This document shows positions 42,941 through 52,181 of a stretch of 64,000 bases of DNA, piece after piece. This stretch comes from Cyclobacteriaceae bacterium (GTDB taxonomy: Bacteria > Bacteroidota > Bacteroidia > Cytophagales > Cyclobacteriaceae), in assembly GCA_021604845.1 (NCBI GenBank), contig BQJT01000001.1:1-64000 (forward strand). Reading direction: 5' to 3'. Both the position numbers and the translations under genes were made by a program. Within the stretch, counting starts at the first letter, position 1, and every line of letters begins with the position of its first letter. The notes beneath the pieces were generated by a model. It did not search any database and was not told the origin of the DNA. It saw nothing but the letters and a program-made list of their open reading frames with translations.

Positions 42941-44071
42941 TTAACTGGTCTCAATAAACAGGTCTGCGGCAATCCGGTCAGCAATTAATTTCCCTCTATC
43001 CGTTAATATAAGTCTATTTTCCCGGATCAGGGCAAAGTGGTTAGAGACCAGATATTCAAGTTGTTTTGGGTTTTGCTTTTCAAGATCCCAACTGAATTCA
43101 CCATGCTGCAGATACAGTTGGACACCCTCACTGGTGCGAAGCCCCAGCATGATCATTTCGTTAATCCTTTGTTCAGCAGTTAATTCTTCCCGTTCAAAAG
43201 AAGGGTACCCGTTTTGAATAGATTTTATGTAGCCCGAATTATTGGCCAGATTATATTGCCGGTTTTCCCCATCGAATGAATGAGCGCTGGGACCAATTCC
43301 CAGGTAAGGCTTACCATTCCAATATCCAAGGTTATGTCTGGATTCCTTGCCAGGAAGTGCAAAGTTTGAGATTTCGTAGTGAAGATAGCCCTTGGATTTC
43401 AATCTGTCCATAACCATCAGGAAACTGTCAGCTGCCACTTCTTCGGGTATTTCTTCTAACAAACCTTTTCGCAACCTGGTGCCGAGTACGGTTGCAGATT
43501 CAATAGTTAAGTTATACGCTGAAATATGCTGAGGTTGAAATTCCAACACCTTCATCAGATCTGTTTCAATGTCATACTCGGGTATGGGTATTCCATAGAT
43601 CAGGTCAACGCTTATATTCTCAAAGCCCACACCTTGTGCCGTTTTCAAGCATGTAGAAGCTTGTTCAGTTGAATGTACCCGGTTCATCCAGGATAAAACC
43701 GGTGGCTGGAATGACTGGATCCCGATGCTCAGCCGGTTTACCCCAGTCCGGACGAGCTGGTGCAAATATTCCCTGGTAAGGTCATCAGGGTTGGCCTCCA
43801 AAGTAATCTCTGCAGATTGCTCCAGATCATAATGGCTTCCAATGGTATTTAAGATGCTGTCAATTTCTGAAGCAGATAATAAACTAGGTGTGCCCCCACC
43901 AAAATAAACAGTAGTAACAGGGATATTAACCAGACTATCCCGGCGTAGCTTAAGTTCTTCTTTAATACAGTTTACCAAAGACCCAAAAACATTTCGTGAA
44001 GTGCTAAAATGGAAATCACAATAGTGACAGGCCTGCTTACAAAAGGGTATATGAATATAAATCCCAGCCAA
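42941..44071 (-). CDS. hemW: HemW-like radical SAM heme chaperone
   Basis: About 376 residues if started at TTG 44071 (AGIYIHIPFCKQACHYCDFHFS); an ATG at 44113 would add 14 residues that overlap the divergent barrel gene and its promoter. The cluster motif is C11-x3-C15-x2-C18; PVTTVYFGGGTPSLLSASEI, EITLEANPDDLT and RLSIGIQSFQ are shared with HemN/HemW. The extra Cys of true HemN is missing: after the first three there is FHF rather than Cys, as in HemW, which binds heme and passes it to proteins in the membrane. The C-terminal HemN domain is present. Confidence 0.9.
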   Translation of the reverse strand: MAGIYIHIPFCKQACHYCDFHFSTSRNVFGSLVNCIKEELKLRRDSLVNIPVTTVYFGGGTPSLLSASEIDSILNTIGSHYDLEQSAEITLEANPDDLTREYLHQLVRTGVNRLSIGIQSFQPPVLSWMNRVHSTEQASTCLKTAQGVGFENISVDLIYGIPIPEYDIETDLMKVLEFQPQHISAYNLTIESATVLGTRLRKGLLEEIPEEVAADSFLMVMDRLKSKGYLHYEISNFALPGKESRHNLGYWNGKPYLGIGPSAHSFDGENRQYNLANNSGYIKSIQNGYPSFEREELTAEQRINEMIMLGLRTSEGVQLYLQHGEFSWDLEKQNPKQLEYLVSNHFALIRENRLILTDRGKLIADRIAADLFIETS

Positions 44072-44080
44072 AAGAATCGT

Positions 44081-44088
44081 TAGATTTG
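44081..44088 (+). promoter_or_regulatory. -7 element ahead of the BamA-like gene
   Basis: TAGATTTG, a perfect match, two bases before ATG 44091. That ATG is not in frame with the barrel protein. Confidence 0.45.
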
Positions 44089-45858
44089 TTATGTCTAAAG
44101 TTAAACCTTTCATCCATCAGCTTAAAGAGTACCACCGGCTTATTGATCTTGTTGTTTTTCCCGTGGACATTATCTGCGCAGGAATACCATCTGGAGATTG
44201 CTGGGAGTAGTAATGATCTTAAGCAGATTCACAGGTATCGAATCAAGACCGAAACAAATGACAGCCTGGTTTTGCTTTCGCAACTAGATGAACTGAGAGC
44301 AACCCTGCAGCATGAGGGCTATCTGGATTTAAGTATACAATCAGTTTGGCGGGACAGCACCAATTTAATGGCCACAGTAACACTTGGGAACCGCTATCAA
44401 TGGGGGGTACTAAACCCAGGCAACGTTGATCCCATTCTACTGCGGAAAATCGGGTATCGGGAAAGGCTATTTACCGAAAAACCATTTCAATACGCTGAGG
44501 TTCAAGCATTACAAAACAAGCTGGTGCAATACAGCGCTAATGCCGGGTATCCATTTGCATCAGTGAAACTGGACAGTATAGTGGTTAACCAGGGAAGGAT
44601 CAAAGCTGCACTTAATTTAGAGACAGGCCCGTTGATCACCTTTGACTCCATATCCGTTAAAGTGCCCATTAAAGTCAACACCAGGTTCTTGCAGACTTAC
44701 CTGCGTATTCCTCTTGGATCTCCATTTTCGGACCAACTGGTAAGCGAGATCCCCTTGAGAATTGATGCGCTGACCTACCTCAAGCTTTCAGGGGATCCAC
44801 AACTGTCTTTTCAAAACGATCAGGCAACTACGTATTTACCATTGCACTACGTAAAATCAAACCAAATTGACGGAGTAATCGGGTTCCTGCCAAACGCTCA
44901 ATCGGACGGAGGACTTTTGTTAACCGGCCAGTTCAACCTGTTATTGGAAAATATGTTCGGTTCAGGAAGAAGGCTGAGGTTTCAATGGGAGGGATTTAAG
45001 CCGGAGTCTCAACAGCTGAATATTAACTTCTTCCAGCCATTATTATTGCGGTCTCCGATAGACCTTGACTTAAGCTTCAGTCTTTTTAAAGAGGACTCAA
45101 GTTTTATCAATCGTAATTTCAATCTCGACCTGGTATACGCTTATAACAGTAGACATTATCTGGGTATGCATTCAAACTTTAAAAGTACCAGACTACCCTC
45201 TTCCACGTTGTTCGAAGACGCCAGTACTTTTCCGGATCTGGCGGATTTTAATCTAAATCAATTTGGTGTAACCTATCGATTCCATAACCTTAACAGTTTG
45301 ATCAATCCAAAATCAGGTTTTCAAATTAATCTGTCCACCGCTACTGGATTGAAAAAAATAAAAAGAAACAGTGCAATTAATGATTCACTTTACAATGAGA
45401 TTAATCTCGAAACCAATCAATTCTCCTGGGAAGCAAAACTGGAAAAATACCTACCCGCCTCAAAGCACTGGGTTATAGCCATCAAGTGGCATGGAGGCGG
45501 GGTCTATAACCAGCGGCTTTTTTTTAACGATTTGTACAGACTGGGAGGGTTAAAGTCTATAAGGGGTTTTTCGGAGAATACCTTTTTCGCAGAAAATTTT
45601 GCATACTCCAGTATTGAACCAAGATTTTTCTTTGAGACTAATTCTTACTTATTTGTCTTTTACGACCAGGCATGGTGGCTATCTTACAATCTGGAGAACA
45701 ACAGCTTCAAAGATACCCCATCGGGATTCGGTGTCGGCATTAGTTTTACTACCACTGCTGGCATATTCAATTTCGCCTGGGCCGTGGGAAGTTCAAAAAT
45801 ACAGGAAATTGGTTTTAGTCAGTCAAAAATTCATTTCGGTTATATTTCAAGATTTTGA
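44086..45858 (+). CDS. BamA/TamA-family outer-membrane protein
   Basis: Up to 590 residues. The signal peptide LLILLFFPWTLSAQ lies at residues about 20-32. Two or three POTRA-like domains follow (about 45-260: HEGYLDLSIQS, AGYPFASVKLDS, LRIPLGSPFSD) and a C-terminal barrel (about 270-590) with GGLKSIRGFSENTFFAEN, the conserved loop-6 R-G-F motif of BamA-type proteins. It may help insert or export outer-membrane proteins. The start is unclear: the frame opens at TTG 44086, which lies inside the -7 element, while an ATG two bases after the element is in another frame. A single-base frameshift near 44135 would join that ATG to the signal peptide. Confidence 0.8.
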   Translation: MLCLKLNLSSISLKSTTGLLILLFFPWTLSAQEYHLEIAGSSNDLKQIHRYRIKTETNDSLVLLSQLDELRATLQHEGYLDLSIQSVWRDSTNLMATVTLGNRYQWGVLNPGNVDPILLRKIGYRERLFTEKPFQYAEVQALQNKLVQYSANAGYPFASVKLDSIVVNQGRIKAALNLETGPLITFDSISVKVPIKVNTRFLQTYLRIPLGSPFSDQLVSEIPLRIDALTYLKLSGDPQLSFQNDQATTYLPLHYVKSNQIDGVIGFLPNAQSDGGLLLTGQFNLLLENMFGSGRRLRFQWEGFKPESQQLNINFFQPLLLRSPIDLDLSFSLFKEDSSFINRNFNLDLVYAYNSRHYLGMHSNFKSTRLPSSTLFEDASTFPDLADFNLNQFGVTYRFHNLNSLINPKSGFQINLSTATGLKKIKRNSAINDSLYNEINLETNQFSWEAKLEKYLPASKHWVIAIKWHGGGVYNQRLFFNDLYRLGGLKSIRGFSENTFFAENFAYSSIEPRFFFETNSYLFVFYDQAWWLSYNLENNSFKDTPSGFGVGISFTTTAGIFNFAWAVGSSKIQEIGFSQSKIHFGYISRF

Positions 45859-45919
45859 GTGGGGTCCGGTCGTTGTAAATGCCCCGAAAATGATCTAACT
45901 TGCGATCACAGCCTGGCTT

Positions 45920-46936
45920 ATGTGGAACCTGACACTAACTTTTTTGTGGGCCTTTTTAATCGCACTTTTTGCAGTGCCGTCGATCATTCAGGTGGCTTAT
46001 CATAAGAACCTTCTGGATGAGCCTAATCATCGTACTATTCACAATGCTTCAACTCCGAGACTGGGAGGACTGGCGATTTTTACCGGATTCATGTCATCGT
46101 TGATGATATTCGGGGATCTGAATCTGGGGATCCAACAGCTAATGGCAGGAACGTTGTTATTGTTTTTTATCGGGGTTAAGGATGATATTGCCACAGTTTC
46201 TGCATTTAAGAAATTTTTTATTCAGGTATTGGCTACCGGGATAGTGATGTTTTTGGCAGATATCAGGATTTCCAGTTTCCAGGGATTTCTGGGGATCTAT
46301 GAACTGGAACTGGGATTTAGCTATGTGTTTACATTCCTGGTAATTGTTGGAGTTACCAACGCCATAAACCTAATAGATGGGATGGATGGATTGGCTGGTT
46401 CAATCGTTTTGCTGATCTCGTTGATTTTTGGCGGCTACTTCTTTTATTTTCAATCCCCCTATGCTTTTGTAGCATTGGCCCTGGCAGGTGGGGTTATGGG
46501 CTTCCTAAGATATAATATTTACAAGGCCCGGGTGTTCATGGGCGACACAGGGTCTTTAGTTTCCGGCTTTATCCTGGCAGTAATGGCCATCCAAATTCTT
46601 GAAATGCAGCAAATACGATCCGCTCCGGCCATTGTAGTCAGCATTATGATTCTACCTATATTCGACACACTGCGGGTATTTTCTCTGAGAATTTTTAATG
46701 GCAAGTCACCATTTTACCCCGACAAGAATCATCTGCACCATCAATTACTAACCCTGGGCTTATCACAGTCCAAAGTCCTGGGACTATTGGTGGTCTTCAA
46801 CCTGATTATGTTCGGGTTTAATTATTTCTATTCGGATATGGGTAACAACCTGCTAATTGCAATAACAGCAGTGGCTATATTATGTCTGATGATGGTAATA
46901 CAGGTACTGTTAAATTCCCGTAAACTCAATGTTTAG
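45920..46936 (+). CDS. WecA/TagO-type undecaprenyl-phosphate sugar-phosphotransferase
   Basis: A 338-residue integral membrane protein with 10-11 transmembrane segments of the MraY/WecA family. Motifs: GVKDDIA (the metal-binding Asp-Asp), NAINLIDGMDGLAGS, VFMGDTGSLVSGF and the C-terminal loop KNHLHHQLL. It transfers a GlcNAc- or similar sugar-1-phosphate from UDP to undecaprenyl phosphate and starts lipopolysaccharide or capsule synthesis. The loop HLHH is WecA-like and not MraY-like. It overlaps the following DUF4271 gene by 8 nt. Confidence 0.9.
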   Translation: MWNLTLTFLWAFLIALFAVPSIIQVAYHKNLLDEPNHRTIHNASTPRLGGLAIFTGFMSSLMIFGDLNLGIQQLMAGTLLLFFIGVKDDIATVSAFKKFFIQVLATGIVMFLADIRISSFQGFLGIYELELGFSYVFTFLVIVGVTNAINLIDGMDGLAGSIVLLISLIFGGYFFYFQSPYAFVALALAGGVMGFLRYNIYKARVFMGDTGSLVSGFILAVMAIQILEMQQIRSAPAIVVSIMILPIFDTLRVFSLRIFNGKSPFYPDKNHLHHQLLTLGLSQSKVLGLLVVFNLIMFGFNYFYSDMGNNLLIAITAVAILCLMMVIQVLLNSRKLNV

Positions 46937-48068
46937 GGCAATCATATTATTTATTCTCTTGTCTGGTGTACAGAATGTATCCGCTCAGGACCCCATGCGG
47001 TTACTGCCGGTTAAAGACCTGAAGAGTAAGTGGTTAACCGTAGACCGGTCTGGCCAGAAGTATATACCATATATCAATAAAAGGTCGTTGCAATATCCAG
47101 TGGTGGGTCTAATGTTGGATACCCTGGATGTCTCGGGATTAACCCTGGAACTGTGTGTGCCAGAAGGTACTTCTGTTTTTGTCAATAATAAAATCGTAGA
47201 TCGTACCAGGCAGCGGGGCTGTCTCTACTATGACCTGGATAGTTTAAAGTCAGTACATGCCGGTACTGACTTGTTTCTAAGCCTGTTCAGGGAAAATCTG
47301 GATCCCACTTCGATTTCGACCACTTTGATGACCAGGCAGCCTGTGAGCAAGCTGCTGGCAGAAACCGAGTCCACACTGCAGATTAAAAGGCGGTCTCATG
47401 ATCAGTTTGCAGACTTCTTTATCGTAGCAGTATTAATCATGTTAGCATTTTATGCCTTTCTTATCAACCGATATCCCAAAGGGAACCGGGACTTTTTCAA
47501 TGTATCAAAGGCCTTTTCGCTGACCCTGAAGGAGGAAAAGGTGCTTACTCAAAGAAACATGAGTACCGCCAATGCCATGTTTTTTTGTTTGTACAGTATG
47601 AGTATCGCGCTGGTAATCATTTTATTCTGGAGTATCTTCGGCGGGATTCCCGAACTTCTGGATTTCATTAGCTTAAATACTTTTTGGAGCTGTCTGTTTA
47701 GCTGGGTTGCCCTGTCTGCCATCGCATTTTGTGTAGTAGAATTAAAATATCTGCTGATACGTACATTGTGCTCCCTGCTAAACGTGGCTAAGATTGCACA
47801 AATTCATTTTTTTGATTTTATAAGAATAGGGCTCATATTTATCTGTACCGTGCTGGTAGTTGCTTCCGTGCTTTACCTAACAAATTTGTACCAGATGGTT
47901 CCTTTCACCATCGTGCTCTATGCGTTTATATCCCTACTGGGTGTACGGATTGTAATTCTGCTGCTCAAACTAATTGGGGATACTTCCTTTAGAAAAATTC
48001 ATTTAATTTCTTACCTTTGCACCACTGAAATTTTGCCTCTACTGATAGGTATAAGGATTTTCTTTTAA
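46929..48068 (+). CDS. DUF4271 membrane protein
   Basis: A 379-residue protein with a signal peptide (residues 1-18, VSAQ), an extracytoplasmic N-terminal domain of about 130 residues, and then seven to eight hydrophobic helices from about residue 158 (FFIVAVLIMLAFYAFLI) to the end. This is the DUF4271 layout found in Bacteroidota, where it commonly precedes hemD as here. Function unknown; the context suggests envelope or heme-related work. It starts within the end of the WecA-like gene. Confidence 0.88.
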   Translation: MFRAIILFILLSGVQNVSAQDPMRLLPVKDLKSKWLTVDRSGQKYIPYINKRSLQYPVVGLMLDTLDVSGLTLELCVPEGTSVFVNNKIVDRTRQRGCLYYDLDSLKSVHAGTDLFLSLFRENLDPTSISTTLMTRQPVSKLLAETESTLQIKRRSHDQFADFFIVAVLIMLAFYAFLINRYPKGNRDFFNVSKAFSLTLKEEKVLTQRNMSTANAMFFCLYSMSIALVIILFWSIFGGIPELLDFISLNTFWSCLFSWVALSAIAFCVVELKYLLIRTLCSLLNVAKIAQIHFFDFIRIGLIFICTVLVVASVLYLTNLYQMVPFTIVLYAFISLLGVRIVILLLKLIGDTSFRKIHLISYLCTTEILPLLIGIRIFF

Positions 48069-48123
48069 AAAGTTCCATTAAGTGGAGTTTCAACTAGGAA
48101 TTAGCAAAACACGGATTGCAGAG

Positions 48124-48885
48124 ATGACCAAAAATCTATATGAAGTAAAGAGCATCTTGGTTTCCCAACCAAAACCATTGGGACAAAAGTCACCATATTT
48201 TGCGTTAGCGGAAAAATACAATTTGCAAATTGATTTCCGGCCCTTTATCCAGGTAGAGCCGGTAACACTTAAGGATTTCAGACAACAGAAGATTGATATT
48301 TTGGATCACACCGCGGTAATATTTACCAGTCGTAATGCAGTGGATCACTTCTTCAATATCTGTAAGCAGCTGAAAATTGAAATGCCGGCAGATATGAAAT
48401 ATTTCTGTATCTCTGAGCAAACTGCAAACTATTTGCAGAAATACATCGTGATCCGGAAACGTAAAATTTTCACAGGTTCGCGTACCGCCCTGGATCTGAT
48501 TGAGATTTTGAAGAAGCACAAGAATGAGAAGTATATTTTCCCATGCTCCAATATCAGGAAAAACGATATTCCGGATTTCCTGGCAGAAAACCAATACCAG
48601 CATGCCGAGGCGGTAATTTATAAGACTGTAGCCAGTGATCTTTCGGATCTGGCGGATGTCAATTACGATATTATTGCATTCTACAGTCCATCCGGAATCA
48701 ACTCACTATTGGTCAATTTTCCGGACTTTAAGCAAAATAATACCAGAATAGCTGCATTCGGCCCGTCTACTGCAAAAGCGGTAAGGGATGCAAGTCTTAA
48801 TCTGGACATTGAAGCGCCACTACCCAATGCCCCATCAATGACCGGTGCACTGGAGTTATACATTAAACAGGCAAACAAACTTTAA
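48124..48885 (+). CDS. hemD: uroporphyrinogen-III synthase
   Basis: About 253 residues from the ATG at 48124 (MTKNLYEVKSILVSQPKP); a GTG at 48082 would add 14 residues. HemD converts hydroxymethylbilane to uroporphyrinogen III with ring-D inversion. Sequence conservation is poor in this family; the N-terminal half shows AVIFTSRNAVDHFFNICKQL, the C-terminal half DIIAFYSPSGINSLL and IAAFGPSTAKAV, which fit the two Rossmann-like lobes. It follows DUF4271 as in other Bacteroidota. Confidence 0.85.
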   Translation: MTKNLYEVKSILVSQPKPLGQKSPYFALAEKYNLQIDFRPFIQVEPVTLKDFRQQKIDILDHTAVIFTSRNAVDHFFNICKQLKIEMPADMKYFCISEQTANYLQKYIVIRKRKIFTGSRTALDLIEILKKHKNEKYIFPCSNIRKNDIPDFLAENQYQHAEAVIYKTVASDLSDLADVNYDIIAFYSPSGINSLLVNFPDFKQNNTRIAAFGPSTAKAVRDASLNLDIEAPLPNAPSMTGALELYIKQANKL

Positions 48886-49039
48886 ACGATTTTAGCTGGG
48901 TTAACGTCTACTATATAAGCGGTTGTTTTGGAGGGTCCTGATATTACAAGGGATTGGGAACTTCTACCTAAAGTATTTTTTATATCAACTATGTTGTTTA
49001 TAAAAATTATTATATTTAATGGCCGTAAACCACTAAAAT

Positions 49040-49996
49040 ATGACCAAACTTTTTTCCCTTATTTGTACATTGATTATACTCTGTACATCAGCTGGTTACG
49101 GCCAACAGGACCCTCAGTTTAGTCAGTACATGTTCAATGAGCTTTATTACAACCCTGCGGTAGCCGGGGCTAATGGTTTAACTACACTGACGGCCATTCA
49201 CCGCAGTCAATATGCAGGCTATCAGGCCACACTGGACGATGGCGGCGCCCCAAATACACAACTGGTAAGTTTCAGTGCTCCACTCCTGCGGATCAATAGT
49301 GGCATCGGATTGTACATTGTTAATGATCGCTTGGGGAATTTAAATAATTTGGAAGCACAAGTCTCTTATGCCTATCATTTGCCGGTGAATGAAGGCAAAT
49401 TGAGTCTGGGTGTTCGTCTGGGGTTGTACTCACAGTCAATCGATGACGATGAGTACCGCTGGATTGATCCCGGAGATCCGTTAAATGCTTTTGGTGGAGA
49501 TGCCCAGACCCGACCCGATTTGGCACTGGGAGTACACTATCAATCAGGCAATTACCGGTTTGGGGTAGGGGTCAATCATCTGCTTGGAACTGAGTTTGAT
49601 TTCGGTGCGGATCCAACCCGTAATCCGTTGGTTCCACATATGTATGTAACAGGGGCATATGATTACGCAATAAATTATAATTTTACCTTGACTCCATCGT
49701 TTATAGTAAAGGTTTCTGATTTCAACACACTTTCGTTTGATATAAGTGCGTTAGGAACCTATAAAGAAAGGATGTGGGCGGGAATTTCTTATCGGCAATC
49801 AGATGCAATGGTTGGCATGTTAGGTTACAGTTTCCTGAAAGACAATGCATTGAAATTAGGTTATGCTTTCGATTATATTGTCAGTGCTCAGGACGTTAAG
49901 GAACCCACTTCCCATGAATTGATGTTGAGGTATACGTTACCGGTGCCTTCTGTTGGAGGAAGGAAGATTATCAGGACTCCTCGATTCAGGCATTGA
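49040..49996 (+). CDS. PorP/SprF-family type IX secretion outer-membrane protein
   Basis: A 318-residue outer-membrane protein with a signal peptide ending AGYG and the family start QQDPQFSQYMFNELYYNPAVAGANG. The rest is a barrel with repeated LGVRLGLYSQS-like strands and ends in KIIRTPRFRH. PorP/SprF proteins are outer-membrane partners of the gliding adhesin export machinery. It lies directly upstream of gldK, the usual order for porP-porK, with a gap of 227 nt that contains a promoter element. Confidence 0.92.
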   Translation: MTKLFSLICTLIILCTSAGYGQQDPQFSQYMFNELYYNPAVAGANGLTTLTAIHRSQYAGYQATLDDGGAPNTQLVSFSAPLLRINSGIGLYIVNDRLGNLNNLEAQVSYAYHLPVNEGKLSLGVRLGLYSQSIDDDEYRWIDPGDPLNAFGGDAQTRPDLALGVHYQSGNYRFGVGVNHLLGTEFDFGADPTRNPLVPHMYVTGAYDYAINYNFTLTPSFIVKVSDFNTLSFDISALGTYKERMWAGISYRQSDAMVGMLGYSFLKDNALKLGYAFDYIVSAQDVKEPTSHELMLRYTLPVPSVGGRKIIRTPRFRH

Positions 49997-50140
49997 TAGG
50001 TTCGAATAAGATCTAGCAGGCTACTGGGAGTAAACAATTACAGGTAAAAGTTGTTAAAATTAAATAGTTGATTTTCTTTCAAAATCTTACAAACCACAGG
50101 TTTTCGTGGGTATTCCTTATGAAGGGTTAGGCATAACCTA

Positions 50141-50148
50141 TACTTTTG
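50141..50148 (+). promoter_or_regulatory. -7 element ahead of gldK
   Basis: TACTTTTG, a perfect match, 76 nt upstream of the gldK start. No -33 element is evident. The remaining 200 nt of this gap show nothing else. Confidence 0.45.
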
Positions 50149-50223
50149 GAATCGTAATAAGCGAATTTTAGCTAATTAAGAAATTTTTTAATCGATACTT
50201 ATACTTTAAAAATTAAAGGTGTT

Positions 50224-51261
50224 ATGAAAATGGTGTCAAACATAAGAACGATAGCCTTGGGGGTGCTGGCAGCATTTGCCCTTCAGGGATGTGGCTTGTT
50301 CTTCAAAGGTAGTAAAGATGATCGCGGGGAATTGGTTGGTGTTCAAGGCCGTGAAGGTTTTGTAATGACCATACCTTATGGCATGGTGGCAATTCCAGCG
50401 GGGACCTTTCATATGGGTCAGGCTGATCAGGACGTTGCTGCTACCCAGATTAACTACAACAAACAAATAACCATCGGTCCGTTCTACATGGATGATACCG
50501 AAATTACCAATAATGAATACCGTCAGTTTATGGAGGCCATGCTGGAGGATTCAGCTTCCGTACTGGGAGAGGACTTCCTAATGGAGGAGCTTTACCCCGA
50601 CACTACTGTGTGGGTAAAAGATTTCGCCCACCACCTGGGTGATCCTTTGATGGTATATTATTATGCCCACCCGGCATTCGATGATTACCCTGTAGTAGGG
50701 GTTGACTGGGAAGCTGCCAAATACTTCAGTCAATGGAGAACCGATTATTTGAATGACTACAGGGTTGGAACAGGAGATTTTATTATGCCTAATTTCAGAT
50801 TGCCTTCAGAGGCAGAATGGGAATACGCTGCCAGAGGAGGTCGTGATTTAGCAAAATACCCCTGGGGTAATCCTTATATAAGGAATTCAAAAGGTTGTAT
50901 GCTGGCCAACTTTAAAACAGGTAGAGGAAACTATTATGATGATGGTTTTGCCTATACCGCTCCGGTGGCTTCATATTTTGCCAACGACTACGGATTGTAT
51001 GATATGTCAGGTAATGTCTCTGAATGGTGTGAAGATGCATTTAACCCGGCCGCAGTTCCTGTAGTATGGGATCTTAACCCAACCTATTATGATGAAACCG
51101 AACCTCGAAAAGTAATTCGCGGTGGATCCTGGAAGGATGTAGCTTATTACCTCGAGACTGGTACCAGATCCTATGAGTTTAAGGATTCTGCCACTGCCTT
51201 TATCGGGTTCCGTTGTGCAATGACCAATCTGGGCCGTTCGTCAGGCGAAGAATTTAACTAA
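50224..51261 (+). CDS. gldK: gliding motility lipoprotein GldK (PorK)
   Basis: A 345-residue lipoprotein (Cys23 in FALQGCGLFF). The core is an FGE-sulfatase/SUMF1-type fold: GMVAIPAGTFHMGQ, ITNNEYRQFM, VGVDWEAAKYFSQWR, FRLPSEAEWEYAARGG, MSGNVSEWCEDAF and VIRGGSWKD, with no active-site requirement known for its structural use in GldK. It forms the periplasmic ring of the type IX system with GldN, attached to the outer membrane. First gene of the gldKLMN set. Confidence 0.97.
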   Translation: MKMVSNIRTIALGVLAAFALQGCGLFFKGSKDDRGELVGVQGREGFVMTIPYGMVAIPAGTFHMGQADQDVAATQINYNKQITIGPFYMDDTEITNNEYRQFMEAMLEDSASVLGEDFLMEELYPDTTVWVKDFAHHLGDPLMVYYYAHPAFDDYPVVGVDWEAAKYFSQWRTDYLNDYRVGTGDFIMPNFRLPSEAEWEYAARGGRDLAKYPWGNPYIRNSKGCMLANFKTGRGNYYDDGFAYTAPVASYFANDYGLYDMSGNVSEWCEDAFNPAAVPVVWDLNPTYYDETEPRKVIRGGSWKDVAYYLETGTRSYEFKDSATAFIGFRCAMTNLGRSSGEEFN

Positions 51262-51331
51262 TACAGTTCAACACCAGATCACACACACATTGCAAAACAT
51301 TTTTTAATTCAAACTTTAAACTTTAGTAAAA

Positions 51332-52141
51332 ATGAGCAAAAGAAAAGGTGGATTTGTTGAGCTGTTCTACAGCGCAATAATGCCTAAAATTTACGGGATC
51401 GGTGCTTCGATTGTAATTCTTGGAGCACTTTTCAAGATAAACCATTACCCGGGTGCAGACCTGATGCTGGTAATCGGTTTGACCACGGAAGCTATAATAT
51501 TCTTTTTCAGTGCTTTCGAACCCAAACACAAGGAGCCGGATTGGGCAAAAGTATACCCTGAACTGGCTGAAGATTATGATGGAGATGGGTTTGTGGCTGA
51601 AGGAAGCAACGGATCATCTGTATCCAAGCAGCTTGACCATTTGTTGGAAAGCGCTAAAATCGGACCTGAATTGATTGATAGCCTTGGAAAAGGTTTCCAT
51701 AACCTATCTGATTCTGTCGATAAAATGGCGGACCTCAGCGAAGCAGCGATTGCTACCGATGAGTATACTCACAATGTAAAGAGTGCTTCTCAATCTCTAG
51801 TAGACATGAACAAGTCATATGGAGCGACTGTTGAAGCCATGCATGAGATGACCACCGCATCAGAAGATGCAAGATATTATCATGAACAAGTCCAGAATGT
51901 AACAAAGAATTTAGGTGCATTAAATGCTGTTTATGAAATGGAATTGCAGGATGCCAATAATCATCTGAAGGCAATGAATAAGTTCTACGGTAACATTGCT
52001 ACCGCTATGGATAGTATGGCCGAAGCTTCTCAACAATCAGAGCAGTTCAAGTCGCAGTTGTCGAACCTTACAGGAAACCTAACCAGGTTGAATACGGTTT
52101 ATGGCAACATGTTAACTGCCATGCAAGGAACGCAAGGATAA
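51332..52141 (+). CDS. gldL: gliding motility motor protein GldL (PorL)
   Basis: A 269-residue inner-membrane protein. Two transmembrane helices at about 17-36 and 43-62 (YGIGASIVILGALF; LMLVIGLTTEAIIFFFSAF) hold the Glu (Glu53) expected to carry protons in the GldLM motor. The rest is cytoplasmic and strongly helical, with coiled-coil-like repeats such as SLVDMNKSYGATVEAMHEM. GldL and GldM together convert proton motive force into rotation for secretion and gliding. It follows gldK by 70 nt. Confidence 0.97.
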   Translation: MSKRKGGFVELFYSAIMPKIYGIGASIVILGALFKINHYPGADLMLVIGLTTEAIIFFFSAFEPKHKEPDWAKVYPELAEDYDGDGFVAEGSNGSSVSKQLDHLLESAKIGPELIDSLGKGFHNLSDSVDKMADLSEAAIATDEYTHNVKSASQSLVDMNKSYGATVEAMHEMTTASEDARYYHEQVQNVTKNLGALNAVYEMELQDANNHLKAMNKFYGNIATAMDSMAEASQQSEQFKSQLSNLTGNLTRLNTVYGNMLTAMQGTQG

Positions 52142-52181
52142 CATTTACTAAATATTGTTAAACAGGTAAATAACAAAACAG

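Noticed and set aside
42935-42942. Another TAACAATT operator, at the hemW/cyclase junction
   Set aside because: Repeats here are 7 bp apart, not 11, and it lies within the hemW-cyclase transcription unit and has no -7 element at the right distance.
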